Of a stretch of 31,205 nt of DNA, positions 8,299 through 16,196 are shown piece after piece; within the stretch, counting starts at the first letter, position 1; every line of letters starts with the position of its first letter. The stretch comes from JBMTVN01 sp046047235 (GTDB lineage: Bacteria; Verrucomicrobiota; Verrucomicrobiia; Limisphaerales; JAHDYP01): the NCBI GenBank assembly GCA_046047235.1, contig JBJOII010000039.1:1-31205 (forward strand). The letters are read 5' to 3'. The position numbers and the translations under genes were made by a program. The notes beneath the pieces were generated by a model that saw only the letters and a list, made by a program, of their open reading frames with translations, did not search any database and had not been told where the DNA came from.

Positions 8299-9054
8299 TC
8301 ACTGGATCTCCAACGGAAGCTCAACAAAAGCAGCTGGCTGCTGGTTCCGGTAAATGGCGATCGCCTGCTGTACCGCTTTGGCGAGCCCCTCCTCCTCCTT
8401 CCAGATCCACCCGGCATCTCCCGGCTTGCCCACCCCCGCAAACGCGCCGCCCTGCCCCACGAAATAGGCCTGCGTCAGGCCCAAATAAAGCGTCTCCACC
8501 TCCACATCCTTCCCCGCAGGATTCCGCCGCACCTCAGACTCCACCGTGATCCCTCCGGCAAATTTCTCTACCTCGTTGAGTATCCCCACCAAGGTCTGCA
8601 GCCGCTCTGCAGGCCGCAACGTAGTCGAAGCGGCATCTTGCGGCAGCCGAGCAGTCAAAGGCTCCAGCCTCTTCACCAAAACCTCAGGCAATCGGGCCAG
8701 CAAGCGCGGAAGCCTCCCCTCCAATTCAACAGCCTTCAAACGAGCTGCCTCCCTGACGGACTCCAGCTCTTGCTTTTCCCCCTCCAAACCCGCCCGCTCC
8801 CCGGCAACCTCAGTCTGGCCTTGCCCAACCTCCAAGAGCTCCTTCTCCAACCTCTGCAGCTCACTGCTAAACATCTGCCGGCTGGCCACCAGCATCTCCT
8901 TCTCCCCTTCCCACTCCACCCGGGCCCCGGTTACCTGCTTCCGCGCCTCAACCCACCGGTCAGTCAACGTCCGGGCCTCGCGCAGGGAATCTGCCTCCCC
9001 CGCAACCAGCCTGGTCAATAGAACCACTCCGGTTAAAATAAGTGTCCACCGCAT
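8299..9054 (-). CDS. DUF3450 family periplasmic coiled-coil protein
   Basis: 251 residues: a signal peptide (MRWTLILTGVVLLTRLVAGE) then a long coiled coil at about 25-125 (EGEKEMLVASRQMFSSELQR and GERAGLEGEKQELESVREAA). The C-terminal part has the DUF3450 layout: LPRLLARLPEVLVKRLEPLT, then a TVESEVRRNPAGKDVEVETLYLG-type region (about 185-205), then AYFVGQGGAFAGV, and a terminal helix with IYRNQQPAAFVELPLEI. DUF3450 proteins are typically the first gene of TonB2-type operons in marine bacteria and are presumed periplasmic partners of TtpC; their exact role is not established. The start at 9054 lacks a clear ribosome site. This is the first gene of the minus-strand operon and faces pstS across a region with Pho-box-like repeats. 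Confidence 0.85.
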   Translation of the reverse strand: MRWTLILTGVVLLTRLVAGEADSLREARTLTDRWVEARKQVTGARVEWEGEKEMLVASRQMFSSELQRLEKELLEVGQGQTEVAGERAGLEGEKQELESVREAARLKAVELEGRLPRLLARLPEVLVKRLEPLTARLPQDAASTTLRPAERLQTLVGILNEVEKFAGGITVESEVRRNPAGKDVEVETLYLGLTQAYFVGQGGAFAGVGKPGDAGWIWKEEEGLAKAVQQAIAIYRNQQPAAFVELPLEIQ

Positions 9055-9077
9055 CAGCCCAAAGATCTGCCGCCCCA

Positions 9078-9116
9078 GTTACGCTTCAAGGTCAAATCCG
9101 TTACAGCTGAGTGACA
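9078..9116. promoter_or_regulatory. Candidate Pho box group 1 (near the TonB operon start)
   Basis: GTTAC at 9078, GTTACA at 9100 and GTGACA at 9111 fall on an 11-base grid; the slot at 9089 (AGGTC) is degenerate. The group lies 24-62 bases upstream of the DUF3450 start on the minus strand. PhoB sites are direct repeats with an 11-base period; the match here is by geometry and the TNAC core. Confidence 0.5.
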
Positions 9117-9175
9117 AATCCCAACCGACCCCGAAACCAACCCCGCCAACCCTAACCGGAAGGCGCCCACCCGCA

Positions 9176-9193
9176 GTAACACGTTCGTAACAC
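9176..9193 (+). promoter_or_regulatory. Candidate Pho box group 2
   Basis: A perfect pair GTAACAC at 9176 and GTAACAC at 9187, 11 bases apart with a 4-base spacer. This is exactly the half-site/spacer dimension of a Pho box. It lies about 240 bases upstream of pstS. Confidence 0.55.
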
Positions 9194-9228
9194 AAGCGCC
9201 ATTCCTGCGTTGCCTCGCCGCACGCATT

Positions 9229-9246
9229 GTAACGACCATGTCACAC
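9229..9246 (+). promoter_or_regulatory. Candidate Pho box group 3
   Basis: GTAACG at 9229 and GTCACA at 9240 (TGTAACG-ACCA-TGTCACA), again an 11-base period with a 4-base spacer. TGTCACA is close to the enterobacterial half-site. It lies about 185 bases upstream of the pstS ATG. Confidence 0.55.
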
Positions 9247-9429
9247 GAACTCGCCAGGCAATCCCCGGACGGACAAGAGGCTGCCACTCTAGACCGGTCG
9301 AGCCGCATCCGCTCGGGCTCAAGGCCGTATTTCCGATCAGGCTAAACCCGCTTAATGGACATTCACCCGATCGCCACAGCCACGTAACCCGATCGACATA
9401 CAATCACCCCCAAATCTCAAAATCTCAGC

Positions 9430-10275
9430 ATGAATAACTTCAAACCCCTGCTGTGGATAGCCGCCCTCGGGATCATAGCCAATACCACTCACGCCGACAT
9501 CACGGTCAAAGGGTCCGACACCCTCGTCATCCTCGCCCAAAAATGGGCCGAGGTTTACATGCAGGAACACCCCGCGACCAAAATCCAGGTCACCGGCGGT
9601 GGTTCCGGCGTCGGCCTCGCCGCACTCCAAAACCAACAAACCGACCTCTGCAATGCTTCCCGCAAAATCAAGGCAAAGGAAATTGCCGCCTGTATCAAGG
9701 CCTTCGGCAAGCGCCCCACCGAATACAAGGTCGCCCTCGATGGAATCTCCCTCTACATCAGTGAACAAAACCCGGTCAAAAACCTCAGCCTCCCGCAGCT
9801 GGACCAAATCTTCACCGGAAAAACCACCAACTGGAAGGACGTCGGCGGACCCGATGCCCCCATCGTGCTCTACAGCCGCGAAAACAGCTCCGGCACCTAC
9901 GAGTTCTTCAAGGATCATGTCCTGCAGGGAAAAGACTTCGCTGCCAGTGCCCAAACCATGCCCGGCACCGCCGCCATCCTCCAGGCCGTCGCCAAGGATA
10001 AGAACGGCATCGGCTACGGAGGCGCTGCCTACGCCACCGGAGTCAGGGTCGTCAAAATCAGCAAGGACGACTCCTCCACCGCTCTGGAGCCCAGCACGGA
10101 AAACGTCTCCGATATGTCCTACCCCATCTCACGCTACCTCTATATCTATGTGAACCCGGCTCTGGACCAGGGCGATATAGCCGCTTACCTCAACTGGATC
10201 CGCAGCGACGCCGGCCAGGCCGTGGTGAAAGACATCGGCTACTTCCCCCTCCCCGGCAACCTCCGGTCGAAGTAA
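9430..10275 (+). CDS. pstS: Phosphate ABC transporter periplasmic binding protein PstS
   Basis: 281 residues that bind periplasmic phosphate and deliver it to PstCAB. A signal peptide (MNNFKPLLWIAALGIIANTT to HA) leads into DITVKGSDTLVILAQKWAEV, the usual PstS start. Ligand-loop motifs are visible: VTGGGSGVGLAALQ (the Gly-Gly-Gly-Ser-Gly phosphate loop), CNASRKIKAKE, and YSRENSSGTYEFFKDHVL. The protein is of the compact class (about 280 residues) rather than the roughly 345-residue E. coli form. It is the first gene of pstSCAB-phoU, downstream of candidate Pho boxes, and is followed by a hairpin that may lower expression of the rest of the operon relative to pstS. Confidence 0.95.
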   Translation: MNNFKPLLWIAALGIIANTTHADITVKGSDTLVILAQKWAEVYMQEHPATKIQVTGGGSGVGLAALQNQQTDLCNASRKIKAKEIAACIKAFGKRPTEYKVALDGISLYISEQNPVKNLSLPQLDQIFTGKTTNWKDVGGPDAPIVLYSRENSSGTYEFFKDHVLQGKDFAASAQTMPGTAAILQAVAKDKNGIGYGGAAYATGVRVVKISKDDSSTALEPSTENVSDMSYPISRYLYIYVNPALDQGDIAAYLNWIRSDAGQAVVKDIGYFPLPGNLRSK

Positions 10276-10288
10276 TTCCCCCCCGAGC

Positions 10289-10318
10289 CGGCAAGGGAAA
10301 CCCTAATGGCCCTTGCCG
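10289..10318 (+). promoter_or_regulatory. Intercistronic hairpin between pstS and pstC
   Basis: A perfect 9-base inverted repeat, CGGCAAGGG and CCCTTGCCG, with a 12-base loop, starts 13 bases after the pstS stop. There is no T tract, so it is more likely an mRNA-stabilising or attenuating hairpin than a full terminator. Such elements after binding-protein genes commonly give excess of the binding protein. Confidence 0.6.
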
Positions 10319-10404
10319 ACCCGCCTCTCTCCGGTTAGATATGCCACCGGAATCGTAGACCTCAGCAATAGCTCAATAATCAGGGCCACCATTTCACCCC
10401 GCTC

Positions 10405-11595
10405 ATGCCCACGTCAGGCAACCTCAAGACCAAACGCACCGCAGGCTGGAGCGGCATCCGAAGAGGCCACAAAGCCCGCCCGATGGAGTGGATCGCTGAA
10501 AAATCCATCTTCCTCGTCTCCCTCTCTGCCATCGGCATGGTTTGCCTCATCTTCGTGTTCGTCGCCAAGGAAGCCCTACCCATCTTCCTCGGCCAAATGA
10601 GCAGCTCCGCCGTTCGCCCCGTCATCCCCGCAACCGAACTGGACTCCACCCCGCCGGAAACCCTAATGGCCTACCTCGGCCTCTCCAAGGATCAATACGA
10701 GTCCATGGACAAGGAAACCCTGCAACTGCTGCTCGAGGTCGAAGAGGAAGCCGCCGCAGAAATGCTAGATAAAGTCGGGGGAGATAAGGACGCCAAACTA
10801 AATACCACAGAATGGCGCTTCCTCCTCCTCCCCCACCAATGGACCGGATACGAAAAACCCGAGTTCATCTGGCAGCCCATCGGCTCCATCCATAAATACA
10901 ACATCGTCCCCCTCATCATCGGCAGCCTCAAAATCACCCTCATCGGCCTCCTCTTCTCCGTCCCGCTCTCCATCGGAGCCGCCATCTACGTCTCCCAGCT
11001 CGCCCGCCCCAAGTTCAGGGAAATCCTTAAACCAACCATCGAACTGCTCTCCGGTATCCCTTCCGTGGTCGTTGGCTTCTTCGCCCTTCTCGTCATGGCC
11101 TCCGTCCTCCAAAATATCTTTGGATACGCCACCCGGCTCAATGCCTTCGTCGCCGGTATCGCCCTCGGATTCTCCGTCATCCCCATCGTCTTCTCCATCG
11201 CCGAAGATGCCCTCACCAGCGTCCCACGTTCCTACACCCAGGGAGCCCTCGCCCTAGGCTCCTCCCCCTGGCAAGCCGCCTGGAAAATCGTCCTGCCCTC
11301 CGCCCTTCCTGGCGTCTTCGCCGCAGTCGTGCTCGGCTTCGGCCGTGCCATCGGCGAAACGATGATCGTCCTCATGGTCTGCTCAGCGAGTGTCATGTCG
11401 TGGAGCATCTTCGACTCCGCCCGTAGTATCACAACGACCATCGCCGCCGAAATGGCCGAAGCCGTCGCCGATAGCCACCACTATAGAATCCTCTTCATGC
11501 TCGGAGCCGTGCTCTTCGCCGTCACCTTCCTCTCCAACCTCGCGGGCGACCTCGTCATCCACCGCCTCAAGGCAAAAATGGAGGGCAAACGATGA
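10405..11595 (+). CDS. pstC: Phosphate ABC transporter permease PstC with enlarged first periplasmic loop
   Basis: 396 residues, an inner-membrane permease subunit. Helix 1 spans about 35-58 (SIFLVSLSAIGMVCLIFVFV). The remaining helices follow IVPLIIGSLKITLIGLLFSV. The ABC permease EAA-type loop is present (ALALGSSPWQAAWKIVLPSA), followed by GFGRAIGETMIVLMVCSASV, a PstC hallmark. Between helix 1 and the WQPIG motif there is an acidic insert of roughly 80 residues (about 65-150, with LLLEVEEEAAAEMLDKVGGD), much longer than the short loop of typical PstC. It lies 129 bases after pstS and overlaps pstA by four bases. Confidence 0.93.
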   Translation: MPTSGNLKTKRTAGWSGIRRGHKARPMEWIAEKSIFLVSLSAIGMVCLIFVFVAKEALPIFLGQMSSSAVRPVIPATELDSTPPETLMAYLGLSKDQYESMDKETLQLLLEVEEEAAAEMLDKVGGDKDAKLNTTEWRFLLLPHQWTGYEKPEFIWQPIGSIHKYNIVPLIIGSLKITLIGLLFSVPLSIGAAIYVSQLARPKFREILKPTIELLSGIPSVVVGFFALLVMASVLQNIFGYATRLNAFVAGIALGFSVIPIVFSIAEDALTSVPRSYTQGALALGSSPWQAAWKIVLPSALPGVFAAVVLGFGRAIGETMIVLMVCSASVMSWSIFDSARSITTTIAAEMAEAVADSHHYRILFMLGAVLFAVTFLSNLAGDLVIHRLKAKMEGKR

Positions 11596-12542
11596 GTCCC
11601 CACCCCCCAGCACCCAAAGGATTCCACCGCAGAAAACTCGACCTCGCCTCTCTGAGCTTCAGTAGCCTCACAGGCTTGGCCACACTGCTCATCCTCGCCA
11701 TCCTCGCCGTCATCCTCGCCAATATCATCCTCAACGGCTGGCCCAGCCTCTCCTGGCGATTCATCTCTACCATCCCCAAAAAGGACTTCTTCGACCCCGC
11801 AAATACCGGCGTGCTCCCCATGATCGTCGGCACCACCATCCGCGTCTTCGTCATGACGCTCTTCGTCCTGCCCATCGGCGTCATCACCGCCATCTACCTC
11901 ACCGAATACGCACCCCATACCTCCCCCCTCACCCGAACCATCCGCGCCGCAGTCAATAACCTCGCGGGTGTTCCCTCCATCGTGTTCGGACTCTTCGGCC
12001 TCGGCTTCTTCATTAATTTCATCGGCGGCAGACTGGATGAATTCCTCCAAAATCCAGGACCGGTCTGGGGACAACCCGCAGTGCTCTGGGCATCCCTCAC
12101 CCTCGCAGTCATGACCCTCCCCGTCGTCATCGTCGCCACAGAGGAATCCCTCAAGGCCATCCCCCCGGGCCTCCGTGAAGCCAGCCTCGCCCTCGGCGCC
12201 ACAAAACTCGAAACCGTCATCAAAATCGTCCTCCCCCAGGCACTGCCCGGCATCCTCACCGGCGGAATCCTCGCTGTCAGCCGGGCCGCCGGCGAGGTCG
12301 CCCCCATCCTCTTCACCGGCGTCGCCTATTACATGGCCAGCCTGCCCAAAGGTATGACCGACCAATTCATGGACCTCGGCTACCATGTGTACGTCCTCTC
12401 CACCCAATCACCAGATATCGAGAAAACCCGCCCCACTCTCTATGCAACGGTCCTGGTCCTCCTCATCCTCACATTCTCCCTTAACTTCATCGCCATTTTC
12501 ATCCGATCACGTATGCGCCGCAAACTCCGCGGACTCGCCTAA
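11592..12542 (+). CDS. pstA: Phosphate ABC transporter permease PstA
   Basis: 316 residues, the second permease subunit. Membrane helices begin at about 24-48 (SLTGLATLLILAILAVILAN). Typical PstA segments are GVLPMIVGTTIRVFVMTLFV, IYLTEYAP, NNLAGVPSIVFGLFGLGFF, the coupling loop LREASLALGATKLETVIKIV, and AVSRAAGEVAPILFTG. The start overlaps the pstC stop as ATGA, indicating translational coupling. The gene ends 16 bases before the pstB ATG. Length and motif order are normal for the family. Confidence 0.95.
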   Translation: MSPHPPAPKGFHRRKLDLASLSFSSLTGLATLLILAILAVILANIILNGWPSLSWRFISTIPKKDFFDPANTGVLPMIVGTTIRVFVMTLFVLPIGVITAIYLTEYAPHTSPLTRTIRAAVNNLAGVPSIVFGLFGLGFFINFIGGRLDEFLQNPGPVWGQPAVLWASLTLAVMTLPVVIVATEESLKAIPPGLREASLALGATKLETVIKIVLPQALPGILTGGILAVSRAAGEVAPILFTGVAYYMASLPKGMTDQFMDLGYHVYVLSTQSPDIEKTRPTLYATVLVLLILTFSLNFIAIFIRSRMRRKLRGLA

Positions 12543-12558
12543 GCCCCCCACTCACACG

Positions 12559-13386
12559 ATGACCAACTCCCCCACATCACCCCGCAGTATCACCTCTCTG
12601 CCCGATGCCACCACCGGGACGGAGACCGCCAACCCCAATGTCATCGACATAAAGGAGCTCAACCTCTCCTACGGGAAAAGTCAGGCCCTCCACAATATTT
12701 CCTGCAGCTTTCCTGAACGACTGGTCACCGCCCTCATCGGCCCCTCCGGCTGCGGCAAATCCACGCTTCTCCGTTGCCTAAACCGTATGAATGACCTGAT
12801 CGATGATGTCCACATCACCGGCCGTATCGCCATTCATGGCTTCGATATCAACGCACCCGATGTAGATGTCATCGAGCTGCGCAAACGCGTAGGCATGGTC
12901 TTCCAAAAATCCAACCCCTTCCCCAAAAGCATCTACGAAAACGTCGCCTACGGCCTCCGAATCCAGGGAGGTCATAGCCGCTCAGAAATCGATGCAATAG
13001 TCGAAGACAGCCTCAACGGCGCCGCCCTCTGGGACGAGGTAAAAGATCGCCTCCACACCAGTGCACTGGGACTATCCGGAGGTCAACAACAACGACTCTG
13101 CATCGCCAGAGCAATCGCCATCCGACCCGAAATCCTCCTTATGGATGAACCCGCCTCAGCCCTCGACCCCATCGCAACCGCCAAAATCGAGGATCTCATC
13201 CTTGACCTGAAGAAACAGTTCACCATCGTTATCGTCACTCACAACATGCAGCAGGCAGCCCGTATATCCGACCACACCGCATTCTTCTACCTGGGCCGCC
13301 TCATCGAACTCGATACAACCCGCAAAATCTTTACCAACCCCTCCCAAAAACAAACCGAGGATTACGTCACCGGTCGCTTCGGCTAA
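12559..13386 (+). CDS. pstB: Phosphate ABC transporter ATP-binding protein PstB
   Basis: 275 residues from the ATG at 12559; the longer open frame into pstA is an out-of-frame extension without homology. It powers phosphate import. Walker A is GPSGCGKST, followed by the PstB-typical LLRCLNRMNDLI. The Q-loop is VGMVFQKSNPFPKSIYENVA, the ABC signature is LSGGQQQRLCIARA, Walker B is ILLMDEPASALDP, and the switch histidine is in VIVTHNMQQAAR. The N-terminus has about 30 low-complexity residues before IDIKELNLSYG. It lies 16 bases after pstA and 16 before phoU. Confidence 0.96.
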   Translation: MTNSPTSPRSITSLPDATTGTETANPNVIDIKELNLSYGKSQALHNISCSFPERLVTALIGPSGCGKSTLLRCLNRMNDLIDDVHITGRIAIHGFDINAPDVDVIELRKRVGMVFQKSNPFPKSIYENVAYGLRIQGGHSRSEIDAIVEDSLNGAALWDEVKDRLHTSALGLSGGQQQRLCIARAIAIRPEILLMDEPASALDPIATAKIEDLILDLKKQFTIVIVTHNMQQAARISDHTAFFYLGRLIELDTTRKIFTNPSQKQTEDYVTGRFG

Positions 13387-13402
13387 TCCCCCACCCCACC
13401 CC

Positions 13403-14068
13403 ATGCAACACCTCGACCAAGAACTCAACGCCCTCAAACAAGCCCTGCTGGATATGGCCGCCAAAGCCAAGGGCGTCGTCGAAAAAGCCGTCGCATCCGT
13501 CATTAACCGCAACGACGAAGCCGCCCACGAAGTCAAAAAGGACGACGACGCCATCGATCAACTGGAAGTCGATGTCGATGAAAAAGCCTTGCTGCTGCTC
13601 TCCAAAGCCCCCCTCGCCGGCCAACTCCGCTTGATCACGGTCGCCATGAAGATCAGCCAAAACCTCGAACGCGTCGGCGATGAGGCCACCACTATCGCCC
13701 GCCGCGCCATCGAACTGACCAAGGAACCCCCCCTCAAAGCCTCCACCAACCTCCCACATATGGCCAAGCTCACCATCCAAATGATCGACGACGCCCTCCT
13801 CGCGTTCGTCCAAGGCAACGTCGATCACGCCAGAGAACTCGTGCGCCACGATAAGGTCGTCGATGACTTAAACCGCCAACTGCATCGCGAACTCACCCAA
13901 GGGATGCAACAAGACCCCTCCACAATCACCCGGGCACTCAACCTCATGGTCGTCTCAAAATCACTGGAGCGAATCGCCGACCACGCAGCCAACATTGCCG
14001 AGGAAGCCGTTTTTCTCTACTCCGCCGAAGACGTCAGACACGCCAACCTGCCCCGCCCCAAGGCCTAA
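13403..14068 (+). CDS. phoU: Phosphate signalling regulator PhoU
   Basis: 221 residues, all helical, with two PhoU domains (about 15-105 and 115-205). Each carries the metal-binding E/DxxxD-type motifs: NLERVGDEATTIARRAIEL in the first and SLERIADHAANIAEEAVFLY in the second. PhoU links Pst activity to the PhoR/PhoB two-component system and represses the Pho regulon when phosphate is plentiful. It closes the pst operon, as in many bacteria. No phoB or phoR is present in the window. Confidence 0.95.
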   Translation: MQHLDQELNALKQALLDMAAKAKGVVEKAVASVINRNDEAAHEVKKDDDAIDQLEVDVDEKALLLLSKAPLAGQLRLITVAMKISQNLERVGDEATTIARRAIELTKEPPLKASTNLPHMAKLTIQMIDDALLAFVQGNVDHARELVRHDKVVDDLNRQLHRELTQGMQQDPSTITRALNLMVVSKSLERIADHAANIAEEAVFLYSAEDVRHANLPRPKA

Positions 14069-14090
14069 CCCCCTACCCCTCGGGCATACC

Positions 14091-14105
14091 GGGCTACTCC
14101 AGCCC
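14091..14105. terminator. Short hairpin between convergent phoU and response-regulator genes
   Basis: GGGCT and AGCCC, a perfect 5-base inverted repeat with a 5-base loop, lies in the 94-base gap between phoU and the convergent regulator gene. No T tract follows. It is placed where a terminator would be expected but is weak. Confidence 0.2.
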
Positions 14106-14162
14106 TGCCAAAAAGGCCGCAACACCCCCACCCCGCGCCCCCCCCAAGAGCAGACCGCTTTC

Positions 14163-14636
14163 TTACCCCTCCTGCCGATCACTCCCTCCACCATCAGACG
14201 CCTCACCCCCAACACTCTCGCCCTGCTCCAGCGTCTTCCCCTTGCGCCGCCGCCCCACTGCCTTGCGCACCGCCTCCCCCAAATCCTCCATGTTGAAAGG
14301 CTTCGAAATCACCGACTGACTCACGGAATGCAGAAAGTCCTTCACCCCCGAGGATGTCCCATGCCCAGTCACAAATACAAAACGGTCACACAAATCCGGC
14401 TTCAGCTTCTGCACCGCCAAATAAAACATGTCGCCCGCCATCTTCGGCATCACCATGTCGCAAATCACTGCGTCAATGTCCGAATTCATCACGGTCCGCA
14501 ACGCCTGAGCCCCATCCGAAAATGTCTCAACCCCATACCCATGCGACTCAAAATAAAGCCGTAGCATCTGACTCAAATCATCCTCATCCTCCACAATGAT
14601 GATATAAGGCCTTGCTGCAGAGTCTGTTGGTTGCAT
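14163..14636 (-). CDS. Single-domain response regulator (REC only)
   Basis: 157 residues from the ATG at 14636; the 17-codon upstream extension looks non-coding. The receiver fold is complete: acidic pocket in IIIVEDEDD (residues 12-20), phosphoacceptor Asp60 in AVICDMVMPKMAG, Thr90 in FVFVTGHG and Lys112 in VISKPF. After the receiver, about 35 residues of basic then Gly/Ser/acidic tail follow, with no DNA-binding domain. It probably acts by phosphotransfer or protein contact, or belongs to a hybrid pathway whose kinase is elsewhere. It is convergent to phoU and not a PhoB homologue, because PhoB has a winged-helix output domain. Confidence 0.88.
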   Translation of the reverse strand: MQPTDSAARPYIIIVEDEDDLSQMLRLYFESHGYGVETFSDGAQALRTVMNSDIDAVICDMVMPKMAGDMFYLAVQKLKPDLCDRFVFVTGHGTSSGVKDFLHSVSQSVISKPFNMEDLGEAVRKAVGRRRKGKTLEQGESVGGEASDGGGSDRQEG

Positions 14637-14971
14637 TGAAGATGCCGAAATAGCACACCACCCCCAAGCTGTCATCAAGAATATCATCGATTTTGCATAT
14701 CGCAGAACACTTGGTTCAGGATCTGCTACGACCTACCCGCGTAAGGCTGATACAGTAAGCCCAAGTGCCGTAAATGTTGCCCGAAATGACAAGTGAACCC
14801 GCCATGAAAAGCCACCGCTCGCAGCCGGTAGCCCCGTCCCAAATAAGGACATCTCTGGAACACTCGCCTCAACAACTCACGCCTTGGACTTGCGCAATCA
14901 CCCCCAGCCTGCTCTTAAATCCTATGCAATCTCGCGGTCATTTGACCGTCTAACAACTCAGGACCCCAAAT

Positions 14972-16180
14972 ATGCCTTCTTTCCTCTACGTCGCACGGGA
15001 CGCCGGAACCGGACGCGAGATCCGCAGTAACATCGAGGCCTCCTCCGAACAGGCCGCCATCGCCTCCCTCCTCGGCCGCAACCTCCTCGTCATGAGTATC
15101 GAGGAGCGCATCAGTAAACGCGGCCGCACCGCAGGAGGTAAGGTCGCCCTCGTCGACCAGGTCGTCTTCACCCGGCAGCTGGCCACCATGATCGATGCCG
15201 GCCTCGCCATGGTCCAATGCCTCCAAGCCCTCGCCGACCAAACCAACAATAAGGTCATGCGCGACGTCATCAAGGACGTCTGCAGCCGCGTCGAAAGCGG
15301 TGACAGCTTCTCCCAAGCCCTCACCAAACACCCCAAGGTGTTCAGCCGACTCTATGTCAGTATGGTCGACGCCGGCGAAAAGGGCGGCCTCCTCGCCGAA
15401 GTACTCGCCCGCCTCGCCACTTACCTCGAAAATACCGCTCGACTCAGGAAAAAAGTCAAATCGGCCATGATGTACCCCACGGCCGTCACCCTCGTCGCCA
15501 TCGCCATCACCACCTTCCTCCTCGTCCGCGTCGTCCCCGTCTTCGGTGATATCTACAAAGGCTTCGGCGCCGAACTCCCCGGCCCCACCCAGTTCCTCAT
15601 CAATATCAGTAAACTCCTCCAAACCTATATCATCTACCTCATCCCCGCCGCCATCATGGCAGTCTGGGGCTGGCTGATGTACATCCGCACCACACCAGGA
15701 CGCGAATTCTGGGACCGCATACGCATAAAACTCCCCATCGTAGGCCCCATCGCCCATAAAATCGCCCTCTCCCGCTTCACCCGCACCCTCGCCTCCCTCG
15801 TCCGCTCCGGCGTCCCCATCCTTGAAGTCCTCGCCATCGTCGCCAATACCTGCGGCAACGTCGTCATGGCCAAAGCCATACGCGCCGCCTCCGGCGATAT
15901 CGAACGCGGTGACGGTATCTCCGCCGCCCTCGGGAAACACTCCATCTTCCCATCCATGATCATCCGTATGATGACCGCCGGCGAACAAACCGGCAAAATC
16001 GACGCCATGCTCGAACGCGTCGCCGACTTCCTCGACGAAGAAATCGACACCACCCTCTCAGGTCTCACCTCACTCATCGAACCCCTCCTCATCGTCTTCC
16101 TCGGTATCGTCGTCGGCGGTATCGTCATCTGTATGTTCCTGCCCATCTTCAAGATGAGCCAGATCATCAATAAGAAGTAA
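14972..16180 (+). CDS. pilC: Type II secretion/type IV pilus inner-membrane platform protein (GspF/PilC family)
   Basis: 402 residues. It begins MPSFLYVARDAGTGREIRSN, the family's N-terminal segment. Two T2SSF domains follow, at about 68-190 (FTRQLATMIDAGLAMVQCLQ, the conserved 'ARQLATLLxAGLP' type motif) and about 268-393 (FTRTLASLVRSGVPILEVLA). Membrane helices lie at about 168-190, 215-240 and 372-393 (LLIVFLGIVVGGIVICMFLP). It is the platform on which the assembly and retraction ATPases act during pilus or pseudopilus assembly. It stands alone here with its own terminator; pilB/pilT genes are not in the window. The pilin-like operon at 26057-29501 may use it. Confidence 0.92.
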   Translation: MPSFLYVARDAGTGREIRSNIEASSEQAAIASLLGRNLLVMSIEERISKRGRTAGGKVALVDQVVFTRQLATMIDAGLAMVQCLQALADQTNNKVMRDVIKDVCSRVESGDSFSQALTKHPKVFSRLYVSMVDAGEKGGLLAEVLARLATYLENTARLRKKVKSAMMYPTAVTLVAIAITTFLLVRVVPVFGDIYKGFGAELPGPTQFLINISKLLQTYIIYLIPAAIMAVWGWLMYIRTTPGREFWDRIRIKLPIVGPIAHKIALSRFTRTLASLVRSGVPILEVLAIVANTCGNVVMAKAIRAASGDIERGDGISAALGKHSIFPSMIIRMMTAGEQTGKIDAMLERVADFLDEEIDTTLSGLTSLIEPLLIVFLGIVVGGIVICMFLPIFKMSQIINKK

Positions 16181-16196
16181 GACAACTGTCGCACCA

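Larger units (their letters stand above)
9055..9429. other. Divergent regulatory region between the TonB operon and pstS
   Basis: 375 bases with no convincing gene. It holds three groups of 11-base-spaced GTnAC half-sites, listed separately. An AAATCTCA direct repeat lies just before the pstS ATG, and no strong Shine-Dalgarno for pstS is seen. One group lies close to the minus-strand start (9054) and two lie nearer pstS, as expected if both directions are controlled by the same regulator. Confidence 0.6.

Noticed and set aside
11481..12407. A 308-residue minus-strand open frame over pstC/pstA
   Set aside because: It is Gly/Asp/Glu-rich low-complexity antisense translation of two well-supported permease genes.
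12385..12558. Extended N-terminus of PstB into the end of pstA
   Set aside because: The extension is Ser/Pro-rich out-of-frame translation of pstA; the ATG at 12559 gives a normal PstB length.
14790..14950. A 49-codon open frame between the receiver gene and pilC
   Set aside because: Biased composition, no ribosome site and no motif; most likely chance.
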